Origin: Aequorivita sp. UBA3180
GTDB taxonomy: Bacteria > Bacteroidota > Bacteroidia > Flavobacteriales > Flavobacteriaceae
Length of the DNA stretch: 64,000 bases
Direction of reading: 5' to 3'
Assembly: GCA_002364215.1 (NCBI GenBank)
Contig: DEXQ01000008.1
Span: 125,468 to 189,467, forward strand
Shown: positions 1-7,356 of the stretch, piece by piece
Numbering within the stretch: position 1 is the first letter of the stretch
How the letters are laid out: the number at the start of each line of letters is the position of its first letter
Translations under genes and position numbers: made by a program
The notes under the pieces: model-generated
The model's database searches: none
Seen by the model: the letters and a program-made list of their open reading frames with translations, nothing else
Told to the model about the DNA's origin: nothing

Positions 1-1713
1 TCGGTTGGTGAAGTAATGGGCATTGGTCGTTCTTTTCAGGAGGCGCTCCACAAAGCTACACAGTCGCTAGAAATTAAAAGAAATGGAATCGGCGCCGACG
101 GAAAAAGTTATACCAATTACGAGCAAATTCTCGATAAACTCAAAAACGCAAGTTGGGACCGCGTGTTCGTAATTTATGATGCAATCCAGATTGGTATTCC
201 GCTGAGCAGAATTCACGAAATCACAAAAATTGATATGTGGTTCCTTCGCCAGTACGAAGAACTGTTTTTATTGGAAAAGGAAATTTCAAAATATACTTTG
301 GAAACACTTCCGAGGGAATTATTATTGGAAGCTAAACAAAAAGGTTACGGGGATCGTCAGATTGCACATATGCTGAAATGTCTTGAGAGTCAAGTCTACA
401 AAAAACGTGAGGAAATGAACATTCAGCGCGTTTATAAATTGGTTGACACCTGTGCTGCAGAATTTAAAGCGGAAACACCCTATTATTATTCCACCTTTGA
501 AAACGAAATGCAGCTTGAAGACCAAAAGCCTTATTCAGAAAACGATAGTATAGTAACCGAAAAGAAAAAAATCATCGTTCTCGGTTCGGGCCCAAATAGA
601 ATAGGGCAGGGCATCGAGTTTGATTATTGCTGTGTTCACGGTGTATTGGCGGCAGCCGAATGTGGTTATGAAACTATAATGATAAACTGCAATCCCGAAA
701 CGGTTTCCACAGACTTTGACGTTGCAGATAAACTGTATTTTGAACCAGTTTTCTGGGAACATATCTACGACATTATTCGTCACGAAAAACCCGAAGGCGT
801 AATTGTTCAGTTGGGTGGTCAAACGGCTTTAAAACTTGCCGAAAAGCTTGACCGTTATGGAATCAATATTATCGGAACAACTTATAAATCTTTGGATTTG
901 GCCGAAGACCGAGGAAGTTTCTCAACACTTTTAAAAGAAAACAACATTCCTTACCCAGAATTTGGAACGGCAGAAACTACTGAAGAAGCCCTTGCACTTG
1001 CAGACCAGCTTGATTTTCCGTTATTGATTCGTCCTTCCTATGTTTTGGGTGGACAAGGGATGAAAATTGTAATCAACAAAAAGGAATTGGAAGAACACGT
1101 GGTGGATTTACTACGTAAAATTCCGAATAACAAGTTATTGCTTGACCATTATTTGGATGGTGCCATTGAAGCCGAGGCAGATGCAATTTGCGATGGTGAA
1201 AATGTATATATTATTGGAATAATGGAGCATATTGAGCCTTGCGGAATCCATTCCGGAGACTCAAACGCAACTTTGCCACCTTTTAACATTGGTGAATTTG
1301 TTATGCAGCAAATAAAAGATCACACCCATAAGATTGCGAAAGCATTAAATACTGTTGGGTTGATAAATATCCAGTTTGCAATAAAAGATGATAAAGTGTA
1401 CATTATTGAAGCCAATCCACGCGCCTCGCGTACGGTTCCTTTTATTGCGAAAGCTTATGGAGAGCCTTATGTAAATTATGCCACAAAGGTAATGCTGGGA
1501 CATAACAAAGTAACCGATTTTGATTTTAATCCGAAACTGGAAGGTTTTGCTATAAAGCAACCGGTTTTTAGTTTCAACAAATTCCCGAATGTAAATAAAC
1601 AATTGGGGCCCGAGATGAAGAGTACGGGCGAGAGCATACTTTTTATCGATAGTTTAAAGGATGATGCCTTTTATGATCTCTATGCAAGGAGAAAAATGTA
1701 TCTGAGTAAATAA
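1..1713 (+). CDS. carB: Carbamoyl-phosphate synthase large subunit, C-terminal part (5' end outside window)
   Basis: The reading frame is open from base 1, so the gene starts upstream. CarB makes carbamoyl phosphate from bicarbonate, ATP and glutamine-derived ammonia for arginine and pyrimidine synthesis. The visible 570 residues begin at the end of the first synthetase half (SVGEVMGIGRS), pass through the oligomerisation region, then contain the whole second ATP-grasp half: GPNRIGQGIEFDY near residue 194, GGQTALKLAEKLD, the glycine loop VLGGQGMKIV near residue 350 and the metal-binding ENPRAS-type segment EANPRASRTVPF near residue 470. The protein stops about 20 residues after GPEMKSTGE, exactly where the E. 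coli enzyme continues into its MGS allosteric domain. That domain is therefore absent. From memory, flavobacterial CarB proteins of about 950 residues commonly lack it, so this is probably natural rather than a truncation. Confidence 0.97.
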   Translation, partial: SVGEVMGIGRSFQEALHKATQSLEIKRNGIGADGKSYTNYEQILDKLKNASWDRVFVIYDAIQIGIPLSRIHEITKIDMWFLRQYEELFLLEKEISKYTLETLPRELLLEAKQKGYGDRQIAHMLKCLESQVYKKREEMNIQRVYKLVDTCAAEFKAETPYYYSTFENEMQLEDQKPYSENDSIVTEKKKIIVLGSGPNRIGQGIEFDYCCVHGVLAAAECGYETIMINCNPETVSTDFDVADKLYFEPVFWEHIYDIIRHEKPEGVIVQLGGQTALKLAEKLDRYGINIIGTTYKSLDLAEDRGSFSTLLKENNIPYPEFGTAETTEEALALADQLDFPLLIRPSYVLGGQGMKIVINKKELEEHVVDLLRKIPNNKLLLDHYLDGAIEAEADAICDGENVYIIGIMEHIEPCGIHSGDSNATLPPFNIGEFVMQQIKDHTHKIAKALNTVGLINIQFAIKDDKVYIIEANPRASRTVPFIAKAYGEPYVNYATKVMLGHNKVTDFDFNPKLEGFAIKQPVFSFNKFPNVNKQLGPEMKSTGESILFIDSLKDDAFYDLYARRKMYLSK

Positions 1714-1769
1714 TCAGATTTGTGTTTTTTTTTGTAAATTAGATAACTAACCTTTTGAGATATTCATTT

Positions 1770-2345
1770 ATGAAAAAAATTACTTTGTTCTTATTTTTTA
1801 TTGCAACGAATATTCTGATGGGTCAGAATGTTGTTGAAATTGCTTGGGGACAAGGTATCAATGAATCTGTGGCAAGCCCTACAATAGAGGTTGGAGATAC
1901 TGTTCTGTGGATTTGGAATGATGGTTCACAAAAAAGTGTAACGGCTCTTCCCAATGGCACCGAAACCTTTAGCAGTGGCACACTTGATGGTTTAAATACT
2001 GAATTTTCACACACTTTTCAAAAACGAGGAGTAACGGAATATCAAAATGAATCAAATCCTTTGATGCGCGGAAAAGTTACCGTGGTTGGAAAACTTTCCG
2101 TAGAGGATAAATTCGTGAAAAACTTAAATTTTTATCCCAATCCCGTAAGAAATGAATTGATCATTTCTTCTATATTCAAAGTAGATAGTTATCAAATTTA
2201 TAATGTACTTGGTACACTTGTTTCAGAAGGAAAGGGGTCGGGCATTTTGACTCAGGTAGATATGAGCCGACTGAACAGCGGTTTGTATTTTGTAAAAGTA
2301 ACTTCAAATAACCTGCAGACTACGCTGAAAATTGCTAAAAAGTAA
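1770..2345 (+). CDS. Secreted cupredoxin-like protein with type IX secretion sorting tail
   Basis: The 191-residue protein has a signal peptide (MKKITLFLFFIATNILMGQN), one cupredoxin-like domain (about residues 22-105) and a Por secretion-system C-terminal sorting domain (about residues 115-191, with FYPNPVRNELIIS and LNSGLYFVKV). It should be exported by Sec and then carried across the outer membrane by the type IX system. I chose the ATG at 1770; an upstream in-frame TTG at 1755 would spoil the signal peptide. The domain keeps the framework of plastocyanin-like proteins (EVGDTVLWIWND, FSHTF) but the usual copper ligands are replaced: Lys55 where the first His is expected, Asn93 for Cys and Asn96 for the second His; only Met99 fits. 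A bound copper ion is therefore unlikely and the function is unknown. It stands alone between carB and a convergent gene. Confidence 0.85.
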   Translation: MKKITLFLFFIATNILMGQNVVEIAWGQGINESVASPTIEVGDTVLWIWNDGSQKSVTALPNGTETFSSGTLDGLNTEFSHTFQKRGVTEYQNESNPLMRGKVTVVGKLSVEDKFVKNLNFYPNPVRNELIISSIFKVDSYQIYNVLGTLVSEGKGSGILTQVDMSRLNSGLYFVKVTSNNLQTTLKIAKK

Positions 2346-2355
2346 TTTTTAAAAT

Positions 2356-2724
2356 CTATTGACGATTAAAGTGTGGTGATTGTTCCTTTACCACATCATT
2401 AATGAAATATTTTGTGTCGCCCCAAAAGAAGAAGGTAGTAAAGCGTTCTACATAGCTTACTTTTACATAGCTGCCTTGATACTCCTTTAATTTATCTATT
2501 ACATCCTTCTCCTGATCTAAAACTGAAAAGGAAAAAATCTGTGCGCCGCTAATACCTTGACTGATTTCTCCTTCCCAGGTTTTTACAACTACGCCTTTAT
2601 GGCTAAATTTAATAAGTTCTCCCGCTCTGGTCCCTTCACTATAGGGTACAAAATACACAAAAGCGAAGTAAAGCAAATAAAGCGCCAATAGGCTTCCCAG
2701 GATAATGATGAGTATTTTTTTCAT
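2356..2724 (-). CDS. Small membrane-anchored protein of unknown function
   Basis: The protein has 122 residues: an N-terminal hydrophobic helix (residues 4-28) and then a polar domain of about 90 residues that probably faces the periplasm. There is no Cys after the helix, so it is a membrane anchor or uncleaved signal rather than a lipoprotein. I recognise no catalytic motif. Similar flavobacterial proteins are sometimes labelled '6-phosphogluconate dehydrogenase' in databases; nothing here supports that, as there is no Rossmann glycine motif and it is far too short. The gene begins 6 bases after rmuC stops on the same strand, so the two are probably co-transcribed. Confidence 0.75.
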   Translation of the reverse strand: MKKILIIILGSLLALYLLYFAFVYFVPYSEGTRAGELIKFSHKGVVVKTWEGEISQGISGAQIFSFSVLDQEKDVIDKLKEYQGSYVKVSYVERFTTFFFWGDTKYFINDVVKEQSPHFNRQ

Positions 2725-2730
2725 AATTTC

Positions 2731-4071
2731 TTAATTTGAATCTTGTTCATCGTCGTTATTAACATTTGCCTTTTTTAACCACGAAGCCTTCATTTTATCC
2801 TTTGGTGAAATGCCCAATTCCTCAAGTTTGTTGATGTCCTTGATTAAATTTTGGTTACCTGTTAATTTTTTCATCGCTCCATCGTATGCGCTCTTTGTGG
2901 AAGCTATTCTATTTCCAACCGTTTCCAAATCGTCCAATAGAATTTTGAATTTGTGGTAAAGGCTACTTGCATGGTTGGCAATTTCCAACGCATTTTGTTG
3001 TTGCTTTTCGTTGCTCCACAGCGCGTCTATGGTCCGCAATGTTGAAAGAAGTGTGGTTGGACTCACCAACAATATATTTTTCTGAAAAGCAGTGTAAAAA
3101 AAAGAATTATCAAAATTTTGGGCCAAATATAGGGCTGGCTCAATGGGAATAAACATCAAAACGAAATCGGGAGATTGGATTCCGTGTAAATCCTCATATT
3201 TTTTTGAGCTTAATTGGGTAATATGATTTTTTAAGGATTGAACGTGGTCCTTTAAAAATCTTTCCTTTAAACCTTCGTTTTCTTCGTTTACGTATTTTTC
3301 ATAAGCTGTCAAAGATACTTTTGAATCTATTATCATTCTTTTGTCATTGGGCAAATGGATAACAACATCAGGCAGCACTTTGTTCCCATCGACATCGGTA
3401 TAGGATTTTTGGACAAAATACTCCCGATCTTTGACCAAATTCGATTTTTCCAATACGCGTTCCAAAATAAGTTCGCCCCAGTTTCCTTGGGTCTTGCTTT
3501 CTCCTTTCAGTGCCTTTGTAAGATTGTTTGCCTCTTCACTTATTTTCACATTCTGTTCGTTTAGGAATTGAAGCTGTTTCCCGAGTTCTGCGTGTCCTTT
3601 GATGAAATCTTCGTTGCTTTTCCCAACTTTTTCCTCAAATTCCTTGATTTTTTGATTCAAGGGTTTTAGTATTCCTTCAATATTTTCCTTGTTCAATTCC
3701 GTGAATTTGTGGGTTTTATCCAACAAGATTTTATTAGCAAGATTTTCAAACTTGTCATTGAAATCTTTTTCGAAATTTTTGAAGCGTTCCTTTTCCTTTT
3801 CAAGTTCGGAATACAAGGCTTCATATTCCGCGCTTTGGCGTGAGAGCTGCATGTTTGCCTGTTCTTTCTCTTTTTGTAAAGATTCCTTTTCCGAGACTAA
3901 AAGCCCCAAACGTTCGTTAAGTTTACCTTCTTGCAGTTGTGCGTTCTCAAGGCGTTCTTCAAGTTTACTTGTTTCGGTTTTACTTTTTAAACGAGCAAAG
4001 TAATGACCTAAAAATGCACCGATTAACAAGCAAATAGCAGCAAGTAAGAGAAATAGAAAAGTTTCGTTCAT
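2731..4071 (-). CDS. rmuC: DNA recombination protein RmuC
   Basis: The 446-residue protein has an N-terminal membrane helix (about 4-24), a long charged coiled coil (about 30-190) and then the RmuC nuclease-like domain (about 195-400). Recognisable pieces are QGNWGELILERVLE, LPDVVIHLPNDKRMIIDSKVSL and FVLMFIPIEPALYLA. RmuC family proteins limit recombination at inverted repeats and other DNA structures; the domain is related to restriction-endonuclease folds, and the DSKVSL segment corresponds to the putative active site. The length is normal for Bacteroidetes members. The downstream small membrane protein is in the same transcription unit. A TATCTTTA sequence just upstream of the start resembles a -7 box. 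Confidence 0.95.
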   Translation of the reverse strand: MNETFLFLLLAAICLLIGAFLGHYFARLKSKTETSKLEERLENAQLQEGKLNERLGLLVSEKESLQKEKEQANMQLSRQSAEYEALYSELEKEKERFKNFEKDFNDKFENLANKILLDKTHKFTELNKENIEGILKPLNQKIKEFEEKVGKSNEDFIKGHAELGKQLQFLNEQNVKISEEANNLTKALKGESKTQGNWGELILERVLEKSNLVKDREYFVQKSYTDVDGNKVLPDVVIHLPNDKRMIIDSKVSLTAYEKYVNEENEGLKERFLKDHVQSLKNHITQLSSKKYEDLHGIQSPDFVLMFIPIEPALYLAQNFDNSFFYTAFQKNILLVSPTTLLSTLRTIDALWSNEKQQQNALEIANHASSLYHKFKILLDDLETVGNRIASTKSAYDGAMKKLTGNQNLIKDINKLEELGISPKDKMKASWLKKANVNNDDEQDSN

Positions 4072-4097
4072 TGCAATAAATTTTAAAGTAAAGATAC

Positions 4098-4892
4098 TTA
4101 TTTCCTAATGGTAAAACGTCCGGTTTTTCCATCAAAATCTATGGTTTCTTTCGGAAAAAGTGAATCAAATCTTCCAGCTTCAATCAGTTTGCAGGGGTCG
4201 TCAAAATATGTTTCTCCTTTTGCCATCACGAGCATTTTGTCAGTAAGCTGAATGGCCAAATCTATTTCGTGGGTTGAAAAAAGAATTGTTTTTTTTGTTT
4301 CCGAGGCTAACTTCTTCAATAGTTTCAGGATATAGGCACGGTGATAAATATCCAAATGTGTTGTGGGTTCATCCAATATAATTAGTGGGGTGTCCTGCGC
4401 CAATGCTCTCGCTATCGCCACTCGTTGCATTTGTCCGTCGCTCAGTTCAAAACATTTTCTATTGGCCAAGGCTTCAGTTTCTGTTGCTTCCAGTGCAGAT
4501 TGAATTGTTTTTTTATCTTCTTCGGAAAGCGAGCCAACCCAGTTTGTGTAGGGTTGTCTTCCCAAGGAAACCATTTCAATAACCGAGAGGTTTTTTGAGG
4601 TGGGTGCTTCGGTCAAAACAACGCTTAATTGTGTCGCCAATTGGAATGAGGAATATTCTTTTAAATTTTTTTCATTTAAAAATACCTCGCCATTTAAAGA
4701 ATTTTGCATTCCAGTCAAGGTTCGTAAAAGGGTAGATTTTCCAATACCGTTCGCTCCAACCAAACCAACCAATTCTCCTTTTTCAATTGAAAAATTGACT
4801 GTATCGGCAATTATCAGATTTCCTGTTTTTTTCACATAACCCACGGTAAGGTTTCGTGATTCCAAAATGATATTTTTTTTCTTTGAATCCAT
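4098..4892 (-). CDS. btuD: Vitamin B12 ABC transporter ATP-binding protein (BtuD-like)
   Basis: This 264-residue ABC ATPase powers the import complex. It contains a Walker A motif (GANGIGKST near residue 45), the ABC signature LSDGQMQRVAIARAL (Asp in place of the middle Gly of LSGGQ), Walker B (PLIILDEPTTHLD) and the switch His (FSTHEID). Sequence alone places it in the FecE/BtuD group that serves iron chelates, haem or cobalamin. Context points to B12: it is the last gene of a three-gene minus-strand operon with permease and binding protein, divergent from a cobalamin riboswitch and BtuB gene. The start codon immediately follows the permease stop codon, suggesting translational coupling. Confidence 0.88.
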   Translation of the reverse strand: MDSKKKNIILESRNLTVGYVKKTGNLIIADTVNFSIEKGELVGLVGANGIGKSTLLRTLTGMQNSLNGEVFLNEKNLKEYSSFQLATQLSVVLTEAPTSKNLSVIEMVSLGRQPYTNWVGSLSEEDKKTIQSALEATETEALANRKCFELSDGQMQRVAIARALAQDTPLIILDEPTTHLDIYHRAYILKLLKKLASETKKTILFSTHEIDLAIQLTDKMLVMAKGETYFDDPCKLIEAGRFDSLFPKETIDFDGKTGRFTIRK

Positions 4893-5924
4893 TTAGAAGA
4901 AAAGTTTTCGTTTTCGTACTAAAAGCCAAATAACCATGGGAGCGCCAACCAATGAGGTGATGGCGTTTATGGGTAATGTAAATTCACTGAACGGCAATTG
5001 AGCCAGGGTATCGCAGACCAGCATAAGCAATGCGCCACAAAGCAGAACGGCAGGCATTAAGACTAAATGGTTCGAAGATTTATAAAACTGGCGCACTAAG
5101 TGTGGCACCGCAAGCCCAACAAAGGCAATGGGTCCCACAAAGGCCGTAATGCTTCCAGCTAGAATGCTCGTAGCCAGTATTATTATAAATGTGGTTTTTT
5201 TGATGTGAAGCCCCATGCTTTTCGCATAATTTTCACCTAAAAGTAATGCGTTTAATGATTTGCTGCTAAAAATACTTAAAAGCAAACCTGCCAAAAAACA
5301 AATTACTAAAATAAAGACGCCTTGCCACGATTGGTTACCCAAACTTCCGAAGGACCAAAAAATGTATTGTTGAAGTTGTTCCGCATTACTGAAATATGAC
5401 AAAACCGAAACTACGGCTGTTGTCACACTGCCAAACATCAACCCGATGATCAAAATGGCCATCGTGTCTTTTATTCTGAAAGTTACGGCTAGTACGGCAA
5501 GTAGTACCAAAAAACTCCCTAATGCGGAGGCGATTACCAAGCTCCACTGGCTTAATAATAGTGTTCCAAAAAATCCTCCAAATGCACTTGCACCCAAAAT
5601 TAAAATGGCAACGCCTAAACTTGCGCCACTGCTAAGCCCTAAAACAAAAGGACCTGCCAAAGGATTTCTGAATAAGGTTTGCATCAACAATCCAGAAATT
5701 GCCAATCCGCCACCGGCGAGCATTGCCGTAATTGCTTTTGGTAAACGGTAATCCATTAAAATATAACGCCAAGTTTCTTTTGAAGCACCATTTCCTATAA
5801 AAACCGAAAATATTTCATCTAAAGGAATGGAGACTGAGCCCATACTTAAATTCACCAAAAAAACTGCAATGAGCACTAAAAACAGAACCAAAAAGTGAAA
5901 CCGGTATGTTTGAGAAGTTTGCAT
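4893..5924 (-). CDS. btuC: Vitamin B12 ABC transporter permease (BtuC-like, FecCD family)
   Basis: The protein has 343 residues with about ten hydrophobic helices, matching BtuC/FecD permeases that form the inner-membrane channel as a homodimer. Diagnostic segments are the GLLMQTLFRNPLAGPFVLG block near residue 80 and GPIAFVGLAVPHLVRQF near residue 265, the latter lying next to the cytoplasmic loop that contacts the ATPase. The ATG shares one base with the stop codon of the binding-protein gene upstream (TAATG), and the ATPase gene follows directly. Substrate assignment to cobalamin rests on the neighbouring riboswitch and BtuB; haem or siderophore permeases look the same at this level. Confidence 0.9.
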   Translation of the reverse strand: MQTSQTYRFHFLVLFLVLIAVFLVNLSMGSVSIPLDEIFSVFIGNGASKETWRYILMDYRLPKAITAMLAGGGLAISGLLMQTLFRNPLAGPFVLGLSSGASLGVAILILGASAFGGFFGTLLLSQWSLVIASALGSFLVLLAVLAVTFRIKDTMAILIIGLMFGSVTTAVVSVLSYFSNAEQLQQYIFWSFGSLGNQSWQGVFILVICFLAGLLLSIFSSKSLNALLLGENYAKSMGLHIKKTTFIIILATSILAGSITAFVGPIAFVGLAVPHLVRQFYKSSNHLVLMPAVLLCGALLMLVCDTLAQLPFSEFTLPINAITSLVGAPMVIWLLVRKRKLFF

Positions 5925-7069
5925 TATTGAAGTTGATCAAAAAAGAAAATATTGTAGTCGGGCAGTAATTGAGGATGGAAAATTTTAATAAGATCTTTGA
6001 GGACTAAATCTGGTCGGTTAGGCGCCAATTCATAATAAACAACTCCACCCGTTTCCCCTTTTTTCAGGCTGTATGAATACACTTTCCCAGATTTGTAGGC
6101 ATTAAATTGTGAATAGGCCTGACTTGCGTTTTTCATTTCCTCCAAACTTGTGAATTGTCCTGGGCCAATCCAAATATCGGCCTTATGACCTTTTTCAATA
6201 ACAGATTCCAAATTTAGGGATAAACTTCCAGTACCCTCAGAATGTTTCCAAAGATAATCGCCATTTGCATCGGCAATAAACTGCGCTCCCCAACTATCGC
6301 CCTGCGGCATATACCAAACGTCTTTATACATTGCACCACTGATCACAGTTGGGGTTTCTTTGGCGTCGGAAGCTATTTTTTTAGCAGATAGATACTCGGT
6401 CTCTATATTTTTAAAAATACTGTCGGCTTCTTTTTCTTTATTGAAAAAGGCTCCGAAAAACTTAATCCACTCGGCTTTTCCCAAAGGTGACGTTTCGGTC
6501 CAATCTGAATTGTAGAGCACTGGAATCCCCATTTGTTGAAGGGTTGAGTATGCAGAATTATTTCCGTCCACGGCAAAACCAATAACCGCATCTGGACTCA
6601 GATCTATCAAAATCTCTGTATTCAAGTCTTCGTTTTTGCCGATCTCAGAAATTTTTCCTTCGGAAATTTTCTTTCGTGTTTTTTCTGAGGAAATATAATC
6701 CAGATTTGGAAAACCGATTAGAGCTTCCAATTCATTCAGCATTTCCAATGAAGGAATGTGGGTAGTGGAGGTGACCACAATTTGTCTCACGGGAACTTCA
6801 ACCACAGCGTCATAATTTTCAGGATTTTTTATAGGAGTGTTTTTTTTTACTAAAGCATATTTAAACGTTTTGTCAGTTCCCGGCCAGGGCTTTTTTAAAG
6901 TGATAACCTTAAAATTTCCCAGCTCCTCAATTTCAAAACCCTCCGCATAGGTAACTGCTACCATTTTTTGGGTTTGATTTTCAGTTTTTATTGGTTCGGA
7001 AGTATCGCCATTGTTTTTACAGGCAGTAAAAAAAATAAGGATGTTTATAAGGAAAACAATTTTTTGCAT
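5924..7069 (-). CDS. btuF: Periplasmic B12-binding lipoprotein of the ABC transporter (BtuF-like)
   Basis: This is a class III periplasmic binding protein of 381 residues. A lipobox (FFTACKNN, Cys near residue 17) predicts a membrane-anchored lipoprotein. The TTHIPSLEMLNELEALIGF segment and 'SPDAVIGF' are the usual two-lobe landmarks of the BtuF/FepB fold. I chose the ATG at 7069 rather than a TTG at 7075 in the same frame. The gene leads the btuFCD operon. Its promoter must lie in the roughly 50 bases before the start of the divergent riboswitch, but the riboswitch itself is on the other strand and cannot control this operon directly. Confidence 0.87.
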   Translation of the reverse strand: MQKIVFLINILIFFTACKNNGDTSEPIKTENQTQKMVAVTYAEGFEIEELGNFKVITLKKPWPGTDKTFKYALVKKNTPIKNPENYDAVVEVPVRQIVVTSTTHIPSLEMLNELEALIGFPNLDYISSEKTRKKISEGKISEIGKNEDLNTEILIDLSPDAVIGFAVDGNNSAYSTLQQMGIPVLYNSDWTETSPLGKAEWIKFFGAFFNKEKEADSIFKNIETEYLSAKKIASDAKETPTVISGAMYKDVWYMPQGDSWGAQFIADANGDYLWKHSEGTGSLSLNLESVIEKGHKADIWIGPGQFTSLEEMKNASQAYSQFNAYKSGKVYSYSLKKGETGGVVYYELAPNRPDLVLKDLIKIFHPQLLPDYNIFFFDQLQ

Positions 7070-7084
7070 CCCCAAAAATAATGG

Positions 7085-7122
7085 TTTTGTTTGGGCGAAC
7101 TAATATTTAAAACCTATTTTTG
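7085..7122 (+). promoter_or_regulatory. Probable promoter of the cobalamin riboswitch operon
   Basis: TATTTTTG at 7115-7122 fits the Bacteroidetes -7 consensus TAnnTTTG. TTTG at 7090-7093 (or 7086-7089) lies 21-25 bases upstream as a -33 element. A start about seven bases after the -7 box would fall near 7128, right where the conserved riboswitch core begins. Confidence 0.5.
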
Positions 7123-7124
7123 CA

Positions 7125-7312
7125 GTGAATTTTGGTGAGCAGTTTTCCGTATCGTAAAACGCTCTTAAAAGGGAATTCGGTTAAAATCCGAAGCTGTTCC
7201 CGCAACTGTAAGTCGTCCCGAAGTATTTTCGGGCGTGCATGCTTCAAAAACCACTGTTCGCATATGGCGGATGGGAAGGTTGCACAAAAAGACAAGCCAG
7301 GAGACCTGCCTT
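7125..7312 (+). promoter_or_regulatory. Cobalamin (B12) riboswitch
   Basis: The leader of the receptor gene carries the conserved cobalamin aptamer core: the ATTTTGGTGAGC entry, GGGAATTCGG followed by AATCCGAAGCTGTTCCCGC and AACTGTAA (7172-7210), and the B12 box GCCAGGAGACCTGCC (7296-7310). Adenosylcobalamin or a related cobalamin binding to this RNA normally shuts off expression of the downstream uptake genes. Between the B12 box and the start codon at 7357 there are only about 45 bases and no strong terminator hairpin, so control of translation start is more likely than transcription termination. Confidence 0.96.
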
Positions 7313-7356
7313 ATTCATAACATAAAACGTCAAACTTTCGGGATAAAGGTTGAATT

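Noticed and set aside
2356..2724. 6-phosphogluconate dehydrogenase label used for similar proteins
   Set aside because: The protein has 122 residues, a membrane helix and no nucleotide-binding motif.
7107..7295. Minus-strand ORF of 62 codons and plus-strand ORF over the same bases
   Set aside because: Both lie inside the cobalamin riboswitch, whose conserved core explains the sequence.
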